Below, in pieces: positions 18,301 through 19,826 of a DNA stretch of 19,826 nt. The stretch comes from Tritrichomonas foetus (taxonomy: Eukaryota > Parabasalia > Tritrichomonadida > Tritrichomonadidae). How positions within the stretch are numbered: the first letter of the stretch is position 1; each line of letters starts with the position of its first letter. The stretch is from the NCBI GenBank assembly GCA_001839685.1, contig MLAK01001310.1, positions 8,232 through 28,057 of the forward strand, read 5' to 3'. The translations under genes and the position numbers were made by a program. Below the pieces are notes generated by a model, which was not told the origin of the DNA, did no database searches, and saw nothing but the letters and a program-made list of their open reading frames with translations.

Positions 18301-18447
18301 AAGAAAGGTCGAACGTTAAGAGAGAAAAACAAACTGGTCGATTTGTTTGTGGAACCATCATTGATGATTGTGATGAAAGAAGATAAAATTTCTGAACAAT
18401 CCATATATTATAATGATTTTGAAGAAGCCATCAAATTCTATAATTAA
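15358..18447 (+). CDS. USP7/Ubp15-type ubiquitin-specific protease
   Basis: A 1029-residue cysteine protease expected to remove ubiquitin from target proteins. It has the full USP7 layout. Residues about 30-140 are a MATH/TRAF-like substrate-binding domain. The USP catalytic domain (about 155-452) starts with the Cys box GLRNQGATCYMNS (catalytic C166) and ends with the His box SGHYLAY (H399), with WYEFDD supplying D416. The H-to-D spacing of 17 equals that of human USP7 (H464, D481). GHYKSIFKCRNVDYQS and GLQDADLCYQF resemble USP7 rather than other USPs, and no zinc-knuckle cysteine pairs are seen. About 500-1015 is a series of ubiquitin-like domains. The protein ends FEEAIKFYN, closely like the C-terminal tail of USP7 (LEKAIKIHN), which activates the catalytic domain in the human enzyme. 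Length is near the 1102 residues of human USP7. The first about 150 codons are richer in G/C than the rest. The stop is within TAAA. Confidence 0.95.
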   Translation: MKTAESHALAAVRLSKIKQKSFFIDEVLTAENWDDSHFTSFPFSVSSDNVSFNIICIKSDTDKTLFRISSRDIIGSCDVSVKIFIKNIHPEKNVEISNNFTFSRWHRDILIDAQIPASELNENSGYIVNHKFTFQIKLTHYSHRNKLASQPDVVPYVGLRNQGATCYMNSVLQAMFHIPGFQRIIYEMNTSSEKSNDKNIALNLQRLFAKMRLGSKACSTKALTRSFGWTEENTFVEHDVQEFCNELIINISSKIPNDGLSILRGHYKSIFKCRNVDYQSSKLEEFYDLPIQVKDFSRLEDALATLIKPVPLIGENQYNAGRYGLQDADLCYQFIDLPPILRLHLKRFLYNNETYRNEKLNSFFSFPVELDMSSVINKPGQLYELVSVLVHSGTSVSGHYLAYIRPTTENQWYEFDDSKVTKVPSTQAIENNFGTLDSENRIFSAYLLMYVRKKDIKQLFKPIQNEEIPTSVMNYIEEHIRKREDKRISDLEAKNTVEISLTLPSDIIHNAISGNLSLNSNHNLVSVKSDDTFNKIYHKVAEHLKTDIESITLWVIVDDHLKERLVRTDSLNVNDLDYNLSLYVQDASDDTDNDYLVFIFTYFPEFKPPLRFMFSYMMNRRDSFASILSTYQHISKMANSNDLKSENDLKNNFTVYIKNSDGILEKVEDLDDSLTEFEANNGSMIIIQPVNSDSIQLPEITYKTTFKNHYDYHEHYLTTYPHDVLQYMRDTNDKSNLKISDSPTFKKAPTFSFPSRINFGEFKKFVAACFNLDYNPEKHTILFFQPNSLSPVIVEDHVLMYRMMIRPKNEIISELSFVFFSDPSLFQLPNVYRVVAYISTSAIENQEEKYIILSQKSTVRDALRAVINNGWLTAKLHQIRLLQLSKSNHEIEEIIGFDIPINKINNPVRIELVPEDQLFLDENDRLIKVVYYSKCSSIKFNFMLKLIENETFLETKERIKNILKLSTEQINSIKFTLESDEKKGRTLREKNKLVDLFVEPSLMIVMKEDKISEQSIYYNDFEEAIKFYN

Positions 18448-18589
18448 AGTGTTTTTATATGTGGAATTATTTATTTTCTGTTCTTTTCCTATCAGTGAAA
18501 TTAAAGAATTTCAAAATACAAAATAAAAATTCCTGTGTATAATAAATTTCGAAACAAAAATAGCCATATTCTTGAAAAAATTGGTTTGC

Positions 18590-19535
18590 AATCATTTGCA
18601 AAATAGTGAACAGAGCTCAGAAAAGGAAAGACGTTCCCCTGGATCAAAAGATAGACATTGGGAATGGATGACCTTGTGAAATTTAAAGTTACCTTGAGTT
18701 TAAATGAAATAAAGAACAATTCTAAATGAACAAACATCAATTTGGTTTGTGTAATGTTCTTCTTCATTTAAATTTTTCAAGTGTCATGTGTGCATGATTA
18801 CCAACACCACAAATATGAGTGGTTTCTGATGAAATTGTAGAAAGTCACAAATAACAAATTTTAACATGTTTTTCTGATTCTAATAAACATTTTCTGGTTT
18901 CACATCACAATGTTACTTTATGAAGATATTCCATTCCAGCAATAATTTTTAAAATTAATGTATAAAGTCATTTTCTTCATTTAAAGATGATATCGATTTT
19001 TTCACATTTGTTGGACAGCATTCAAGTAAAATTGATGCTGGGTGTTCTGAATCTCCATAACAAATTCCAAAAGTTTTCTAAATAGTGCGATGTGCAATTT
19101 GATTCATGATTTCAAATTCTTCCATGAAAAAATTTATATTATATAAATTATCTGAATTTTCATTTATAGATTTATTATCATTTGTTGAATCAAGTTGAAG
19201 TATTTTCAATGCATAAAATTCTTCATATGAAAGCTTTAAGGACTTTGGATGTGGTACCTTTTGCTATCTTTTCAATTTTATGATAATTAATAATTTCATC
19301 TTGTGCAATAGTTTTTATTACCGATGATAAGATTATTGTAGAATTTGAATCTTTTAATTACAGATTATTGATTTGATTTTTCAAATATTTCATTTGCTTT
19401 TCTAAATTTGTATTTTTGGTTTGCTGAAATTCCATTTTGTGTTTCATTTTTTCATTTTCTATTGAAATTTCATTTTATATTTTAAACAACAGCTCATTCT
19501 TCAAAGATATTACCTCTTTATTTAATTTTAAGAGA
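18590..19535 (-). pseudogene. Decayed coiled-coil/TKL-like protein kinase pseudogene
   Basis: Kinase landmarks appear in the right order on the minus strand but in shifting frames. A Lys/Glu-rich coiled-coil stretch (about 19531-19358, e.g. LEKQMKYLKNQI) is followed by a glycine-loop-like IAKGTTSKVLKAF (near 19240). Then come YALKIL (beta-3 lysine), FGICYGDSEHPASILLE (19070-19025), AGMEYLH (18940-18920), HCDVKPEN (18912-18889, HRD changed to HCD), THICGVGNHAHMTLE (activation segment to APE), IDVCSFRIVLYFI (18741-18703) and FDPGERLSFSELC (near 18645-18610). Several stops (for example 19358-19360 and 19078-19080) and several frameshifts (for example near 19228) break it. The arrangement resembles trichomonad tyrosine-kinase-like (TKL) kinases with N-terminal coiled coils. 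It cannot encode a working kinase. No open frame longer than 88 codons covers it. Confidence 0.85.
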
Positions 19536-19810
19536 AAATGAACTGGACAAAAAAAATATATTCATTTTTCATTTTGGAACCAATTGAAAATAAGTGAAAT
19601 CTTAACATATTTAAAGAAATCTTTAATTATATTGTTTGATTAAATTAAACTGTCAACAATTTTATAAACTAATAATTGATAATATATCATGAACAAGTTT
19701 CCGGCTTTTTCACAATATGGAAGATGAATACACAAGGTTTTGTCATTCTTTTAAATCGATTCCAAGGTCGTCTAATGGCAGGATATGTAACTTTATATAT
19801 TATGTTTGAG

Positions 19811-19826
19811 TCATTACCACCCCCTA
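19811..19826 (-). repeat. Possible end of a second mariner-like element, cut by window
   Basis: Read on the minus strand, the last 16 bases are TAGGGGGTGGTAATGA. The right end of the mariner at 4-1293, read inward, begins TAGGGTGTCCGGTAATGTGA. Both share TAGGG and GGTAATG with a short gap between. This could be a related element entering or leaving at the edge, but the match is short and its partner end is outside the window. Confidence 0.25.

Noticed and set aside
1..19826. CRISPR arrays, tRNA or rRNA genes, spliceosomal introns
   Set aside because: No regularly spaced repeats, no tRNA T-arm or acceptor pairing and no trichomonad-type intron signals (GTAYGT with ACTAACACACAG) were seen on reading through; the organism appears to be a eukaryote.

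Overview
The window looks like nuclear DNA of a parabasalid protist; Tritrichomonas foetus or a close relative is my best guess. The support is: very AT-rich intergenic DNA; compact genes with no visible introns; initiator-like TCAYW motifs 8-14 nt upstream of several start ATGs; stop codons embedded in TAAA (the trichomonad poly(A) signal) for three genes; an expanded kinase/Myb-type gene content; and a DD34D mariner element. The species call is inference, because no rRNA or other marker gene is present.

Layout from left to right. A complete mariner transposon (4-1293) has 28-bp inverted ends and an intact transposase. It sits upstream of a CAMK-like protein kinase gene (1945-3336, +). About 5.2 kb without a convincing gene follows. 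Inside it is a previously unlabelled 1.38-kb element (6840-8221) bounded by perfect 37-bp inverted repeats with TTAA (or TA) at both edges, and a long A-rich tract. Next come a two-repeat Myb DNA-binding protein (8586-9341, +) and, convergent to it, a Vta1/LIP5-like ESCRT-III/Vps4 cofactor (9845-10792, -). Divergent from Vta1 is a large AT-rich type I membrane protein of unknown family (11241-14870, +), followed by a full-length USP7-type deubiquitinase (15358-18447, +). The right end holds a badly decayed coiled-coil plus TKL-type kinase pseudogene on the minus strand (about 18590-19535). The last 16 bases resemble a second mariner-type end cut off by the window edge.

The genes do not form an operon or an obvious shared pathway. 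Three have loosely related roles in membrane-protein turnover: Vta1 (ESCRT/MVB sorting), the USP7-like deubiquitinase, and the membrane protein with an acidic dileucine motif in its tail. Adjacency in a eukaryotic genome is weak evidence of a functional link, so this is only noted. I found no novel defence system. The most distinctive discoveries are the TTAA-bounded inverted-repeat element, the hidden kinase pseudogene, the intact mariner and the orphan membrane protein.
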